Origin: Candidatus Gastranaerophilales bacterium
GTDB taxonomy: Bacteria > Cyanobacteriota > Vampirovibrionia > Gastranaerophilales > Gastranaerophilaceae
Assembly (NCBI GenBank): GCA_944325145.1
Contig: CALYDL010000004.1
Coordinates: 1 to 64,000, forward strand
Direction of reading: 5' to 3'
Length of the DNA stretch: 64,000 nucleotides
Shown here: piece after piece, positions 52,618 to 61,925 of the stretch
How positions within the stretch are numbered: the stretch's first letter is position 1
Layout: each line of letters starts with the position of its first letter
Translations under genes and position numbers: made by a program
The notes under the pieces: model-generated
The model's database searches: none
What the model was told of the DNA's origin: nothing
The model's input: the letters and a program-made list of their open reading frames with translations, nothing else

Positions 52618-53209
52618 ATTCTTCAAATCTTTTATATTTAAGTTTATCTTCAGGAGTTATTTTTCTTATAACTTTACAAGGAACACCACCCGCTAAAACA
52701 TTATCAGGAATATCTTTAACAATAACAGAGCCTGCTGCTATAACAGAATTATTGCCTATTGTAACCCCGGGGCACACAACAACATTTCCGCCAAACCAAA
52801 CATTGTCACCAACTGTGATAGGGTAAGCATATTCAAGCCAATTTGTTCTGTCTTCAACATCTAACGGGTGGCCGGCTGTGTAAAAACCGCAATTTGGCGC
52901 AATTAAAACATTTTTGCCGAATTTAACCTTGGCACAATCTAAAATAACAAGCCCGTGGTTTGCAAAAAAGTTGTCGCCAATTTCAATATTATAGCCGTAA
53001 TCGCACCAAAAATCGGGCTGAATTAAAAACCGACCTTCAACTTTTCCAAACAGCTTTTTAATTATTTCTGCTTTTTTAACTTCATCAGATGGTTTTGTGT
53101 GGTTAAATTCAAAGCATAAATCTTTTGCATAATCCCTTTCTTTTTTTAATTCGGGATTGTTGTCGGCGTCATATAAAAAACCGTTTAGCATTTTTTCTTT
53201 TTCGTTCAT
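52616..53209 (-). CDS. maltose/galactoside O-acetyltransferase-like (left-handed beta-helix)
   Basis: 197 aa from the ATG at 53209 (MNEKEKMLNGFLYDADNNPE); AAGGC lies 8 bases upstream, just past the ugd stop. It has an N-terminal Mac domain and hexapeptide-repeat left-handed beta-helix (DNFFANHGLVILDCAKVKFG, TVGDNVWFGGNVVVCPGVTI). GFYTAGHPLD carries the catalytic His. It transfers acetyl from acetyl-CoA to a sugar. Last gene of the operon with ugd and uxs, so it may modify a surface glycan or its precursor. Confidence 0.88.
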   Translation of the reverse strand: MNEKEKMLNGFLYDADNNPELKKERDYAKDLCFEFNHTKPSDEVKKAEIIKKLFGKVEGRFLIQPDFWCDYGYNIEIGDNFFANHGLVILDCAKVKFGKNVLIAPNCGFYTAGHPLDVEDRTNWLEYAYPITVGDNVWFGGNVVVCPGVTIGNNSVIAAGSVIVKDIPDNVLAGGVPCKVIRKITPEDKLKYKRFEE

Positions 53210-53219
53210 GGTTTTTGCC

Positions 53220-54530
53220 TTAAATTGTCGTGTTTTTACCAATGCAGAAATATTTGAAACCTTTTTTAATCAATTTATTAGAATCATATATATTTCTGCC
53301 ATCAAAAATAATCGGTTCATTTAGAAAAGATGCAATTTTATCATAATCAGGGCGCTTAAATTCATTCCATTCCGTTAGAACCAAAAGCGCATCCGAACCG
53401 TTTAGAGCAGAATAAGCATCTTTTGAATATTCAATTTTTTCTTTAAAAATTGTTTTTGCAAGGTCAAATGCTTTTGGGTCGTAACTTTTAATTTTTGCGC
53501 CCAAAGATAAAAGCTTGTTAATAATAGTAATTGAAGGAGCTTCTCTCATATCATTTGTTTTGGGTTTAAAAGCAAGCCCCCAAACGGCAAAAGTTTTTCC
53601 TTCAATATTTCCGTTATAAAAATTCAAAATTTTATCTACAAACAAAAGCCTTTGTTTTTTATTTACAATATCAGCTGCTTCTAAAAGCGCAGAATCGCAA
53701 TTGTTATCTGAAGCGGTTTTTATTAATGCTTTTACATCTTTTGGAAAACAGCTGCCGCCGTAACCAAGGCCGGGGAATAAAAATTGCGAACCTATTCTTT
53801 TATCTGCACACATGCCAATTCTAACCATTTCAGCATCTGCACCCACTTTTTCGCACAAATTAGCAATTTCGTTAGCGTATGAAATTTTAACTGCCAAAAA
53901 TGAATTTGAAGCGTATTTTGTCATTTCTGCAGATTTAACATCCATAACAATAACAGGGTTTCCTGTTCTCATAAAAGGAGCGTAAAGTTCTTGCATAATT
54001 TCTGTTGCACGTTTTGAGTTTGAGCCTATAATAACTCTATCAGGCTTCAAAAAGTCTTCCACGGCTGCCCCTTGTTTTAAAAATTCAGGGTTTGAAACAA
54101 CATCAAACTCAAATTTTGTGTTATTTTTAATTATTTTAGTAACTTCTTCTGCGGTTCCGACAGGCACAGTTGATTTATCAACAATAACTTTATAACCGTT
54201 CATTGCTTTTCCGATTTCATCCGCCACTTGATAAACATATTTTAAATCAGCGCTTCCATCTTCATCTTGCGGAGTGCCAACGGCAATAAAACAAATGTCT
54301 GAAATTTTAACGGCATAATCAATGTCATTTGTAAAAGAAAGCCTTTGTTCTTTAACGTTTGATAAAATTAATTCTTCTAAACCCGGTTCATAAATTGGGA
54401 TTATACCTTTTTTTAGCAGCTCTAACTTGTTTATATCAACATCAACACAAACAACACTGTTGCCCATTTCAGACAAACAAGTGCCAACAACTAAACCTAC
54501 ATAACCTGTGCCAACTACGCAAATATTCAA
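53220..54530 (-). CDS. ugd: UDP-glucose 6-dehydrogenase
   Basis: 436 aa. Oxidises UDP-glucose to UDP-glucuronate with two NAD. Rossmann start MNICVVGTGYVGLVVGTCLS, catalytic C261 in GGSCFPKDVKAL, and the central helix and C-terminal UDP-binding domain (AVWGLAFKPKTNDMREAPS) are all present. It lies 11 bases after uxs, which uses its product. Confidence 0.96.
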   Translation of the reverse strand: MNICVVGTGYVGLVVGTCLSEMGNSVVCVDVDINKLELLKKGIIPIYEPGLEELILSNVKEQRLSFTNDIDYAVKISDICFIAVGTPQDEDGSADLKYVYQVADEIGKAMNGYKVIVDKSTVPVGTAEEVTKIIKNNTKFEFDVVSNPEFLKQGAAVEDFLKPDRVIIGSNSKRATEIMQELYAPFMRTGNPVIVMDVKSAEMTKYASNSFLAVKISYANEIANLCEKVGADAEMVRIGMCADKRIGSQFLFPGLGYGGSCFPKDVKALIKTASDNNCDSALLEAADIVNKKQRLLFVDKILNFYNGNIEGKTFAVWGLAFKPKTNDMREAPSITIINKLLSLGAKIKSYDPKAFDLAKTIFKEKIEYSKDAYSALNGSDALLVLTEWNEFKRPDYDKIASFLNEPIIFDGRNIYDSNKLIKKGFKYFCIGKNTTI

Positions 54531-54541
54531 TTTCTTGCTCC

Positions 54542-55474
54542 TTAAATAATTTTCTTAAAATATTCTATTGTTTTTAATAATCCGTCTTTAACATCAACGG
54601 AAGGTTCCCAATTTAACTTTTCTTTTGCAAGCGAAATATCGGGCTTTCTTTGGGTAGGGTCATCCGACGGAAGAGGAAGAAAAACAATTTTGGATTTTGA
54701 ACCTGTTAGTTCAATTATAAATTTTGCAAAGTCTAAAATTGAAGTTTCAACAGGATTTCCCAAATTAACAGGCCCCAAAAATCCGGCTTCATTTTCCATC
54801 ATTTTTATCATGCCATCTATTAAATCTGAAACATAGCAAAACGAACGAGTTTGTGAGCCGTCGCCATATATTGTAATGTCTTTATTTTGAAGCGCTTGAA
54901 CGATAAAATTAGAAACAACTCTGCCGTCGTTTTTATTCATATTTGGGCCATAGGTGTTAAAAATTCTTATTACTCTAATGTCAACGCCATTTTGTCTGTG
55001 GTAATCAAACATCAAAGTTTCTGCCATTCTCTTGCCTTCATCATAGCAGCTTCTAATTCCAATCGGGTTAACATTTCCCCAATAAGTTTCTTTTTGTGGG
55101 TGAACATTCGGGTCGCCATACACTTCAGAAGTTGATGCTTGCAAAATTCTTGCCCTGCACCTTTTAGCTAAACCAAGCATATTTATTATTCCCACAACGG
55201 AAGTTTTTGCAGTTTTAATCGGGTTATATTGATAATGAGGGGGAGAAGCGGGACATGCCAAGTTGTAAATTTCATCAACTTCGATAAAATATTCTTTTGT
55301 AACATCATGCCTGACAAGTTCAAAACGGTTGTTCCCTAATAAGTGCCTAATAGAATCTTTTGAACCTGTAAAAAAGTTATCCAAGCAAATAACGTCATTT
55401 CCCCTTTTTACAAGCTCTTCGCACAAATGAGAACCAATAAAGCCTGCACCGCCAGTTACTAAAATTCTTTTCAT
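54542..55474 (-). CDS. uxs: UDP-glucuronate decarboxylase (UDP-xylose synthase)
   Basis: 310 aa short-chain dehydrogenase-type enzyme. NAD motif GGAGFIGSH (8-16), [19 protein letters not shown] and [10 protein letters not shown], with catalytic Y144xxxK148 in [12 protein letters not shown], match bacterial Uxs proteins. It turns UDP-glucuronate into UDP-xylose. First gene of the operon uxs-ugd-acetyltransferase, transcribed divergently from tRNA-Leu. Confidence 0.93.
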   Translation of the reverse strand: MKRILVTGGAGFIGSHLCEELVKRGNDVICLDNFFTGSKDSIRHLLGNNRFELVRHDVTKEYFIEVDEIYNLACPASPPHYQYNPIKTAKTSVVGIINMLGLAKRCRARILQASTSEVYGDPNVHPQKETYWGNVNPIGIRSCYDEGKRMAETLMFDYHRQNGVDIRVIRIFNTYGPNMNKNDGRVVSNFIVQALQNKDITIYGDGSQTRSFCYVSDLIDGMIKMMENEAGFLGPVNLGNPVETSILDFAKFIIELTGSKSKIVFLPLPSDDPTQRKPDISLAKEKLNWEPSVDVKDGLLKTIEYFKKII

Positions 55475-55534
55475 AAAGAAAACTCCCTAAAACAATGATA
55501 AAATAATACCACAAAGATGATTTTTTAAATATAC

Positions 55535-55563
55535 TTGACTAATTAAAAGTATTATTTGATAAT
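55535..55563 (+). promoter_or_regulatory. promoter of tRNA-Leu
   Basis: TTGACT (55535-55540), 17-bp spacer, GATAAT (55558-55563). It would start transcription about 12 bases before the tRNA. A palindrome ATTTGA-TAA-TCAAAT (55554-55568) covers the -10 box and could be an operator or chance in AT-rich DNA. Confidence 0.6.
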
Positions 55564-55582
55564 CAAATAGTAAACCGATTTT

Positions 55583-55664
55583 GGGCGAGTGGCGAAATTG
55601 GTAGACGCACTAGATTTAGGATCTAGCGCAGCGATGTGTAAGGGTTCGAGTCCCTTCTCGCCCA
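55583..55664 (+). tRNA. tRNA-Leu (anticodon UAG)
   Basis: Acceptor stem GGGCGAG (55583-55589) pairs with CTCGCCC (55657-55663), and the discriminator A is at 55664. Anticodon stem CTAGA/TCTAG encloses loop TTTAGGA, anticodon TAG at 55617-55619, reading CUA/CUN Leu codons. A variable arm of class II size and T-arm GGGTTCGAGTCCC are present. CCA is not encoded (AAC follows). Confidence 0.96.
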
Positions 55665-55819
55665 AACTTAGTTTATAAGGGTAACAAGACTCGAACCCAA
55701 GGGTTCTTCCCTCTCAGGAAAACTTGACATTTAGTCAACTTTTCCTTCGGCAGAGTCTTCTCGCCCAAACTTAGTTTATAAGGGTAACAAGACTCGAACC
55801 CAAGGGTTCTTCCCTCTCA
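55654..55819. repeat. tandem repeat (103-bp period) starting inside the tRNA-Leu 3' end
   Basis: Bases 55654-55716 recur exactly at 55757-55819 (63 bp, offset 103). Each copy begins with the last 10 bases of the tRNA acceptor end and discriminator (CTTCTCGCCCAAAC). Both copies also hold GACTCGAACCC, the reverse complement of the tRNA T-arm GGGTTCGAGTC. The 40 bases between copies contain a hairpin, 55717-55728 with 55734-55745 (one mismatch). This accounts for the non-coding stretch before galE. Confidence 0.9.
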
Positions 55820-55845
55820 AAACAACGGTTTTAAAGGATTATATT

Positions 55846-56847
55846 TTGATTTTAGTTACGGGCGGAGCAGGTTATATAGGTTCAAATTTGGCTCTAAGGC
55901 TATTAGAGCTCGGGCATAATATTGTTATTTTTGATAACCTTTCAACAGGCCACATTGAAATTATAAACAAGTTAAAAAACCTTGATTTAAAAGGAAAAAT
56001 TGTTGATTTTATAAAGGGTGATCTCAAAAACTTGCAAGAAATTGAAAGCGCTTTATCAAAATATAAATTTGAAGCAATTTTTCATTTTGCAGCTTTTTCA
56101 ATTGTTTCAGAATCTGCCAAAAATCCATCAATATATTGGGAAAATAATTTTTTAGGAACAAAAAATCTGCTTGATGCAATGAAAAAGTTCAATATAAATA
56201 AAATTGTTTTCTCATCAACTGCGGCAACATATGGTGAGCCAAATTATGTTCCAATAGATGAAAACCACCCCCAAAGGCCAATTAATGCGTATGGCAACAC
56301 AAAACTTGCGCTTGAATTTTTAATGGATGATTATTCAAAAGCATACGGCATAAGAAGCGCAAGATTGAGATATTTTAATGTTATTGGAGCAGACAAATTC
56401 CAAAGAACAGGCGAATGGCATGAAACAGAAACACACCTTGTTCCAAATATTTTAAAAAGCCTGAATACAAAAGGTAAAACTTTTAATATATTCGGAAATA
56501 CATATAATACAAAAGATGGCACTTGTGTTCGTGATTATATAGTTATGGACGATTTAATTAATGCACATATAAAGGCCTTGGAATATTTAAACAATGGCGG
56601 CAAAACAGATTTCTTTAACCTTGGCACAAAAGAAGGAAACAGCGTTCTTGAAGTTATACAAACAGCAGAAGAAGTGACAGGGCAAAAAATAAGCTATGAA
56701 ATAAAAGAAAAAAGAGAAGGGGACCCTGCTATTTTAATTGCAGACAACAAAAAAGCAAAGGAAATTTTAAACTGGCAGCCTGAAAAAACCCTTAAAGAAG
56801 GAATTGAAAGCGCATACAATTGGGAAAAAGCCAATTTTTATAAATAA
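55846..56847 (+). CDS. galE: UDP-glucose 4-epimerase
   Basis: 333 aa. TTG start at 55846 with AAAGGA (55833-55838) 7 bases upstream. NAD motif GGAGYIGSN, FSSTAATYGEP, and catalytic Y149xxxK153 in NAYGNTKLALEF. Interconverts UDP-glucose and UDP-galactose (or the N-acetyl forms). It supplies sugars for surface glycans together with ugd and uxs. It meets the HD gene tail to tail with a 10-base overlap. Confidence 0.94.
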   Translation: MILVTGGAGYIGSNLALRLLELGHNIVIFDNLSTGHIEIINKLKNLDLKGKIVDFIKGDLKNLQEIESALSKYKFEAIFHFAAFSIVSESAKNPSIYWENNFLGTKNLLDAMKKFNINKIVFSSTAATYGEPNYVPIDENHPQRPINAYGNTKLALEFLMDDYSKAYGIRSARLRYFNVIGADKFQRTGEWHETETHLVPNILKSLNTKGKTFNIFGNTYNTKDGTCVRDYIVMDDLINAHIKALEYLNNGGKTDFFNLGTKEGNSVLEVIQTAEEVTGQKISYEIKEKREGDPAILIADNKKAKEILNWQPEKTLKEGIESAYNWEKANFYK

Positions 56848-57647
56848 CATTTCATATCTTGGCCCTTAACACCTGCAAAAACTTCAATGAAAACCTTGGC
56901 AGGGCTTGAATTAATTTTGGCCAATAAAACTTCTTCAATTTGAAAATAGCCAACTTCACTTGACATTTCAACTTCAACTCTTAAAGGTTTGCTTGTGCCC
57001 CTTCTAATGCTCACTCTATCAATCGCATTAGCGGAATAAATATGAATATCGCCTATTCTTGGCGTTGCACTATGAATTGCCAAAGGAATTCTTGCCCTTC
57101 CTTTTGTCATATCGCAACCATCTGCCACAAGCAAAATTCCTGCTTCTAATGAATGAATTTTCCTTGTTGTCATATGCCCAATTATTGCTTCTGTTGCAAG
57201 CGATTTAATTATTACTCTTTTTTTAATGTCATCTTTAAAAACTGTTTTTAAAACCCTATCTATAACAGGCATAGACAAAGTTACAGACATTTCCTCATGG
57301 CCTTGCCTGCCAACCATCATGCCAATATCATGGCACATGCCTGCCAAAATTAAAGCACACATGGAATCTTCAAAACTTCCCATATCTTCTTGTTCTAATG
57401 AGGTTTTAATTCCTGATTCATGAAGAATTTCAAGCATTTTGATTGCGTTTTTTGTAACCTGCCTCATATGAACGGGCCCATGGTCGTTAAAACCAAGCCT
57501 TTTAATAGAAACATTGTTTGCATAATCTTGCATCTCATGAAGTTCTTCATCAGATAAAATTGTTTCCATTAATTTTTTACATACAGGGTATTTTGAAGCC
57601 CTTTCAAGCAGTTTGCCTTCAACTATTTTTTCTTTTTGCGATCTCAT
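56838..57647 (-). CDS. HD-domain phosphohydrolase
   Basis: 269 aa. The HD-type metal site is split between NDHGPVHMRQVTKNA and LAGMCHDIGMMVGR; further conserved residues are in ATEAIIGHMTTRKIH and ILLVADGCDMTKGRAR. The C-terminal about 70 residues are a separate small domain. HD proteins hydrolyse phosphate esters of nucleotides, often second messengers. Single gene; the substrate is unknown. Confidence 0.82.
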   Translation of the reverse strand: MRSQKEKIVEGKLLERASKYPVCKKLMETILSDEELHEMQDYANNVSIKRLGFNDHGPVHMRQVTKNAIKMLEILHESGIKTSLEQEDMGSFEDSMCALILAGMCHDIGMMVGRQGHEEMSVTLSMPVIDRVLKTVFKDDIKKRVIIKSLATEAIIGHMTTRKIHSLEAGILLVADGCDMTKGRARIPLAIHSATPRIGDIHIYSANAIDRVSIRRGTSKPLRVEVEMSSEVGYFQIEEVLLAKINSSPAKVFIEVFAGVKGQDMKCYL

Positions 57648-57708
57648 TTTAATTGCCTTTAATCCTTCTTTTCTTATTTTACACTAATTTAAAGAAGAAT
57701 TGTACATT

Positions 57709-59013
57709 TTATAAACCAACAAAAAGAGCGTATGTAAAGACAATTGGCAAAATAAATTTCAACAAAAATTTTAAAATTGAAGAAAACCAGCCTTCGCCAA
57801 AAGCTTCTTTTACGATATCTGACGCAAACCAGCCACAAATAATACAAATTAAAAGAGTGTTAAAAGGAAGTAAAATTGTTGATGTCAGAAAATCAAGAGA
57901 ATCAAAAATTGTTTTGCCGAATATTTTAAAGTTTTCCAAAGCCCCGAAAGAAAGAGCAGAGGGAATGCTTAAAATGCCTATAATTAACGTTAAAATAACA
58001 ACTGCTTTTTTTCTTGATATTTTGAAATTATCTATAAAACAAGCGGTTGATGTTTCCATTAAGCTTATGCCTGATGTAACCGCCGCAAAAAAGAGAAGCA
58101 AGAAAAACAAAATTGCACAAGGAATAGAAAACGGCATATTTATAAATATTTGAGGAAGCGAAATAAAAGCAAGCGAAGCGCCTGCCGTTGGTTCAATTCC
58201 ATAAGTAAACACAACAGGAAATATCATAACACCTGCAATAATAGAAACAAGGGTGTCAAAAAATATTAATGTATAAGCCGATTTTTTAATATTAACATCT
58301 TTATTTAAATAGCTTCCATAAGTTACCATAGCGCCCATACCGATGCTTAATGTAAAAAGCGCCTGCCCAAGAGCGGTTAAAATCATTTCTTTATTAAACT
58401 TTGAAAAATCGGGCTTAAACATAAATTCTAAGCCTTCTTTGGCACCTGGAAGTGAAACGGCCACAATTGCAAGCAAAATTAGGGCAACAGCAAGGGCTGG
58501 CATCATAAAATTGTTTGCTTTTTCAATACCTTTGTTTACACCTCTATATGGAAATATTGCAACAATTAACAAAAACATAAAAGTTAGAATAATTGGCTGA
58601 TATGGACTTGAATTAAGCTCGCTAAAATAAAGAGAAAAATCCGACGGGATATTATTTGTTAAAAAAACCCAAATATAGTTTATAATCCACCCGCCAACAA
58701 CAAAATAAAAAGCAGGAATTAAAATTGCCGTTATTAAGTTTAATAAGCCAAACCATCTTAATTTTGGTGAAATATTTTCATAACAAGTTATTGTATCTTT
58801 TTTAAAATATTTACCCAATGCAAGCTCTAAACACAAGGGAATTGCGCATATAAAAAGAATTATTAAAAGGTAAGTTAATAAAAAAACCGCACCGCCATAT
58901 TTGCCTGTTACATAGGGAAAGCGCCAAATATTCCCTAACCCTACGGCGCTGCCTATTGTTGCTATTATAAAACTTATATACGAACTCCAACTTGGCCTTT
59001 TAACATTTTCCAT
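57709..59013 (-). CDS. neurotransmitter:sodium symporter (NSS) family transporter
   Basis: 434 aa from the ATG at 59013 (MENVKRPSWSSYISFIIATI) after GGGAG. About 12 membrane helices with the LeuT-like fold. Substrate and sodium sites lie in the first helix, IGSAVGLGNIWRFPYV, and in the ALGQALFTLSIGMGAM region. It imports an amino acid or amine with Na+. Closely followed on the same strand by the porin gene upstream of it (gap 60 bases). Confidence 0.88.
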   Translation of the reverse strand: MENVKRPSWSSYISFIIATIGSAVGLGNIWRFPYVTGKYGGAVFLLTYLLIILFICAIPLCLELALGKYFKKDTITCYENISPKLRWFGLLNLITAILIPAFYFVVGGWIINYIWVFLTNNIPSDFSLYFSELNSSPYQPIILTFMFLLIVAIFPYRGVNKGIEKANNFMMPALAVALILLAIVAVSLPGAKEGLEFMFKPDFSKFNKEMILTALGQALFTLSIGMGAMVTYGSYLNKDVNIKKSAYTLIFFDTLVSIIAGVMIFPVVFTYGIEPTAGASLAFISLPQIFINMPFSIPCAILFFLLLFFAAVTSGISLMETSTACFIDNFKISRKKAVVILTLIIGILSIPSALSFGALENFKIFGKTIFDSLDFLTSTILLPFNTLLICIICGWFASDIVKEAFGEGWFSSILKFLLKFILPIVFTYALFVGL

Positions 59014-59073
59014 AAATAAACTCCCAAAAAAAGATAACCAATTATAACAAATTGAAAAATTTTGCACAAATTG

Positions 59074-60264
59074 TTAAATAAAAAATTGGGTTAAAAAATA
59101 AATTGCATTTGATTGGGAATTTCTTGCATCGTTATCTTTGAAAACATAGTTAACGGCAAACCTTAGCCTTTGTTTGAAAACAAAATAATTCAAGCCAACC
59201 GTATATTCATGGTTTAGGTCTCCTGATTTTGAAGTATTTGGGTCAAAACAATCATATCTTAATAAAAGCTGCACATTTGGGGTAAAGTTCCACCCCAATG
59301 TAGTAAAAAAGCCCTGCCTTTTATCGGGAACAAAATAATCTCCGTTAGAACCGTTTGCATAAGCGTATTCTACATTCATTAAAAGTTTTTTATATTCATA
59401 ATTAACAGCAGCCGAATAAACCTGATAATCTTTTTGCCTGTGGCCAACATCTGCACCTGTATAAAATGTTAAATCTTTAAAATAGCTTCCTTCAGATTTA
59501 TAAAAAGGCTGATAGCCTATTCTTCCGATAAATTCAGCGCCATCATCAAAACCTTGGGTAAACCTTGTTGAGGTGTAGCCCCCTAAGTTATATTCAAAAC
59601 CGTTTTTATTTCCCAAAAAAGAAACACCCGTTGCAATTGCATCGCCAAAGTTTCTTGAAATTTGTGCCCTATTTATTAAAGGCAGAGAAAAAGAACTCAT
59701 TGAACCTTCTAAACCAATAGGGGCACGTGATGTACCAATTCTCATTTTGTGGTTATTTGAAAAATTTTGCTCGATATAAAGGTTTGAAAATTTGCCGAAA
59801 AATTCATGGTCCAGGTCTGAAACATCTCTTGTAAAGGCATATTCAGTAAAGAACCTGAATTTGTTTTCAAAAAATTTAGATTCAATAACGGCATTTATAT
59901 CAAAAGGGTATGTCGATGTCATTGAATCGCCGATATTTTCAAAAGAATTTATTCCTTTAAACCTTAATTCACCCGAAAATTCATCAACGGGGCCTTCTTT
60001 AAATTTAATTGCTTTCTTTTTTGCAAAAGCATATTCAGAAAACAATTTAAAATCTAATTTATCGTCGTCAAAAAAATCAACACCTTCTATTGTATCGCCA
60101 TCTATTGTATCATTCAGCTTAATTATTTCATCAGCCAAAATTTCGCCTTGGTAATGTTTTAATTTGGGCTTATTTGTTTCAGAAGAAGGTTCATCCACAA
60201 GCGAATATGCGGGGGACGAAACAAGAAAGAAACAAAAAAGTAGTTTTAAGAAGTTTTTAATCAT
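59074..60264 (-). CDS. outer-membrane beta-barrel porin
   Basis: 396 aa from the ATG at 60264. Sec signal peptide (IKNFLKLLFCFFLVSSPAYS) followed by an acidic lead of about 70 residues. From about residue 95 there are alternating amphipathic strands rich in Phe/Tyr (KFRFFTEYAFTRDV, RIGTSRAPIGLEG, LLMNVEYAYANGSNG). The ending NAIYFLTQFFI has the terminal aromatic residue typical of barrel proteins inserted by BamA. It resembles phosphate-selective porin O/P-type barrels. It shows the organism has an outer membrane. Confidence 0.8.
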   Translation of the reverse strand: MIKNFLKLLFCFFLVSSPAYSLVDEPSSETNKPKLKHYQGEILADEIIKLNDTIDGDTIEGVDFFDDDKLDFKLFSEYAFAKKKAIKFKEGPVDEFSGELRFKGINSFENIGDSMTSTYPFDINAVIESKFFENKFRFFTEYAFTRDVSDLDHEFFGKFSNLYIEQNFSNNHKMRIGTSRAPIGLEGSMSSFSLPLINRAQISRNFGDAIATGVSFLGNKNGFEYNLGGYTSTRFTQGFDDGAEFIGRIGYQPFYKSEGSYFKDLTFYTGADVGHRQKDYQVYSAAVNYEYKKLLMNVEYAYANGSNGDYFVPDKRQGFFTTLGWNFTPNVQLLLRYDCFDPNTSKSGDLNHEYTVGLNYFVFKQRLRFAVNYVFKDNDARNSQSNAIYFLTQFFI

Positions 60265-60305
60265 CAAAGCCGGACAAAAAAGAATACTTGTGATTATACC
60301 ACAAA

Positions 60306-61871
60306 TTATTCAGCTTTTGAAGGCTTTTTTGGAACTCTTATAAACAAAATTAAAGGAATTATAAGCAAACATAATAAAGAAAGAAGCTGGAAAATATCAT
60401 AAAAAGCGCTCATTTTTGATTGGTAAATCATTTCTTTATATAAAAACCCGTTTGCTTTTTTAGCAGCTATAAATGGTGAAAAATAAATGCCAAATTTTGA
60501 TTGCAAAACAGCTAAGTGATTTTGAAAAGTTAAATTAAACCTTGAAAGGTTTTCAACTAAATAGTTCTGGTGAACTTCAGAAACTCTTGCAATAAATGTT
60601 GAAGAAAGGGCAGTTGAAGCTGCAGTTACAATGTTTTTAAAGAAGGCATGCATGCCTGCAGCGTCTGCTACCATATCTTTTTTCAAAGTTAAAAATGATA
60701 ATGCGGTAATCGGAACAAAAGCGCAAGAAATTCCAATGCCCAAAAGAATATTAGGTAAAATAACAGCCGCCATGGAAGCTTCATTATTTAAAGATGAAAA
60801 CATAAAAACCGAATATGATAAAATCAAAAAGCCAATTACAGTTAACAAACGGTTTTCAACATATCTTGCAACTTCACCAAAAACAAAAAGCCCAATCAAA
60901 CAGGCAATAGCCCTTGGCAAAACAGTAAGCCCTGCAAGGGAAGGGGAATAGCCCAAAATATTTTGTACAAACATAGGAATTAACAGCAAGGTGGAATACA
61001 ACAAGATGTTAATAAAAGCACTTATTGTTGTTCCAACCAAAAAGTTTATGTTTTTAAAAACCCTTATTTTAACAATCGGATGTTTATATTCAAGCTCCCA
61101 AACATAAAAGAAAACAAAAGCAACAACAGATGCCATAGTGCACCAATATATCCAAGGAGTGTCAAACCAGTTATATTGTTCGCCTTTGTCTAAAACCATC
61201 TGCAAACAGCCCATGCCGATTACAATTCCCAAAAGCCCCGGAATATCGACGTGTATTTCTTTTTTCTTTGAATCGCCTTTTTTGTGTGAATCCGGAACAA
61301 AATATTTAACCAAAGGTATTGAAATTAAAGAAAGCGGAATATTTATTATAAAAACCCACTGCCATGAATAGTTATCTGTTAAAAAGCCGCCAATTGCAGG
61401 GCCTGCCAATGGTGCAAACATTGCAGCAAAACCAAATAAACCCATAGCAACAGACTTTTTCTCGGGCGGAAAAACTTCCAATAAAACTTGCTGCGATAAT
61501 GGCAACAAACAGCCGCTTCCAACCCCTTGAATTACCCTTGCAATAATTAAAAGCCAGAGGTCATGCACCAAAATGCACATTAAGGCGCCAAGTGCAAACA
61601 TAATTAAGCTGAAATATGCAACGTTTTTCTTTCCGTATATATTAACAACCCAGCCAAAAACAGGCAAAGTAACACCGGCTGCAATCATATAGGCAGTGAT
61701 TACAGAATTTGTTTCATACGGCGTTGCAGCAAAATAGCCCGCAATGTGATTTTGGCAAGTATTGGTTGCAGATGAAGCCACAAGGGAAATAAACCCCGGC
61801 AACAAAATCACAAAAGCAGTTAAATAAGGATTAATGCGATTTTCATTACTTTTTGCTATTGTATCTGACAT
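60306..61871 (-). CDS. DHA2-family (EmrB-like) multidrug transporter
   Basis: 521 aa MFS protein with about 14 membrane helices. The DHA2 pattern is visible in ITAYMIAAGVTLPVFGWVVN, IARVIQGVGSGCLLPLSQQV and GPAIGGFLTDNYSWQWVFII. EmrB-type pumps export drugs or toxic compounds with protons. No EmrA membrane-fusion protein is next to it. Confidence 0.87.
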   Translation of the reverse strand: MSDTIAKSNENRINPYLTAFVILLPGFISLVASSATNTCQNHIAGYFAATPYETNSVITAYMIAAGVTLPVFGWVVNIYGKKNVAYFSLIMFALGALMCILVHDLWLLIIARVIQGVGSGCLLPLSQQVLLEVFPPEKKSVAMGLFGFAAMFAPLAGPAIGGFLTDNYSWQWVFIINIPLSLISIPLVKYFVPDSHKKGDSKKKEIHVDIPGLLGIVIGMGCLQMVLDKGEQYNWFDTPWIYWCTMASVVAFVFFYVWELEYKHPIVKIRVFKNINFLVGTTISAFINILLYSTLLLIPMFVQNILGYSPSLAGLTVLPRAIACLIGLFVFGEVARYVENRLLTVIGFLILSYSVFMFSSLNNEASMAAVILPNILLGIGISCAFVPITALSFLTLKKDMVADAAGMHAFFKNIVTAASTALSSTFIARVSEVHQNYLVENLSRFNLTFQNHLAVLQSKFGIYFSPFIAAKKANGFLYKEMIYQSKMSAFYDIFQLLSLLCLLIIPLILFIRVPKKPSKAE

Positions 61872-61925
61872 TGTTGTTATGCTTTTCTATACAACCAATA
61901 TAGCACAAAAGAAATTTTAAAAAGG

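Noticed and set aside
55654-55819. A second, degenerate tRNA gene
   Set aside because: Only the acceptor 3' end and an inverted T-arm are present. No D-arm or anticodon arm can be folded, so it is recorded as a repeat.
57653-58153. 166-codon plus-strand frame opposite the NSS transporter
   Set aside because: Shadow of the transporter's C-terminal half, whose membrane pattern and motifs are clear.
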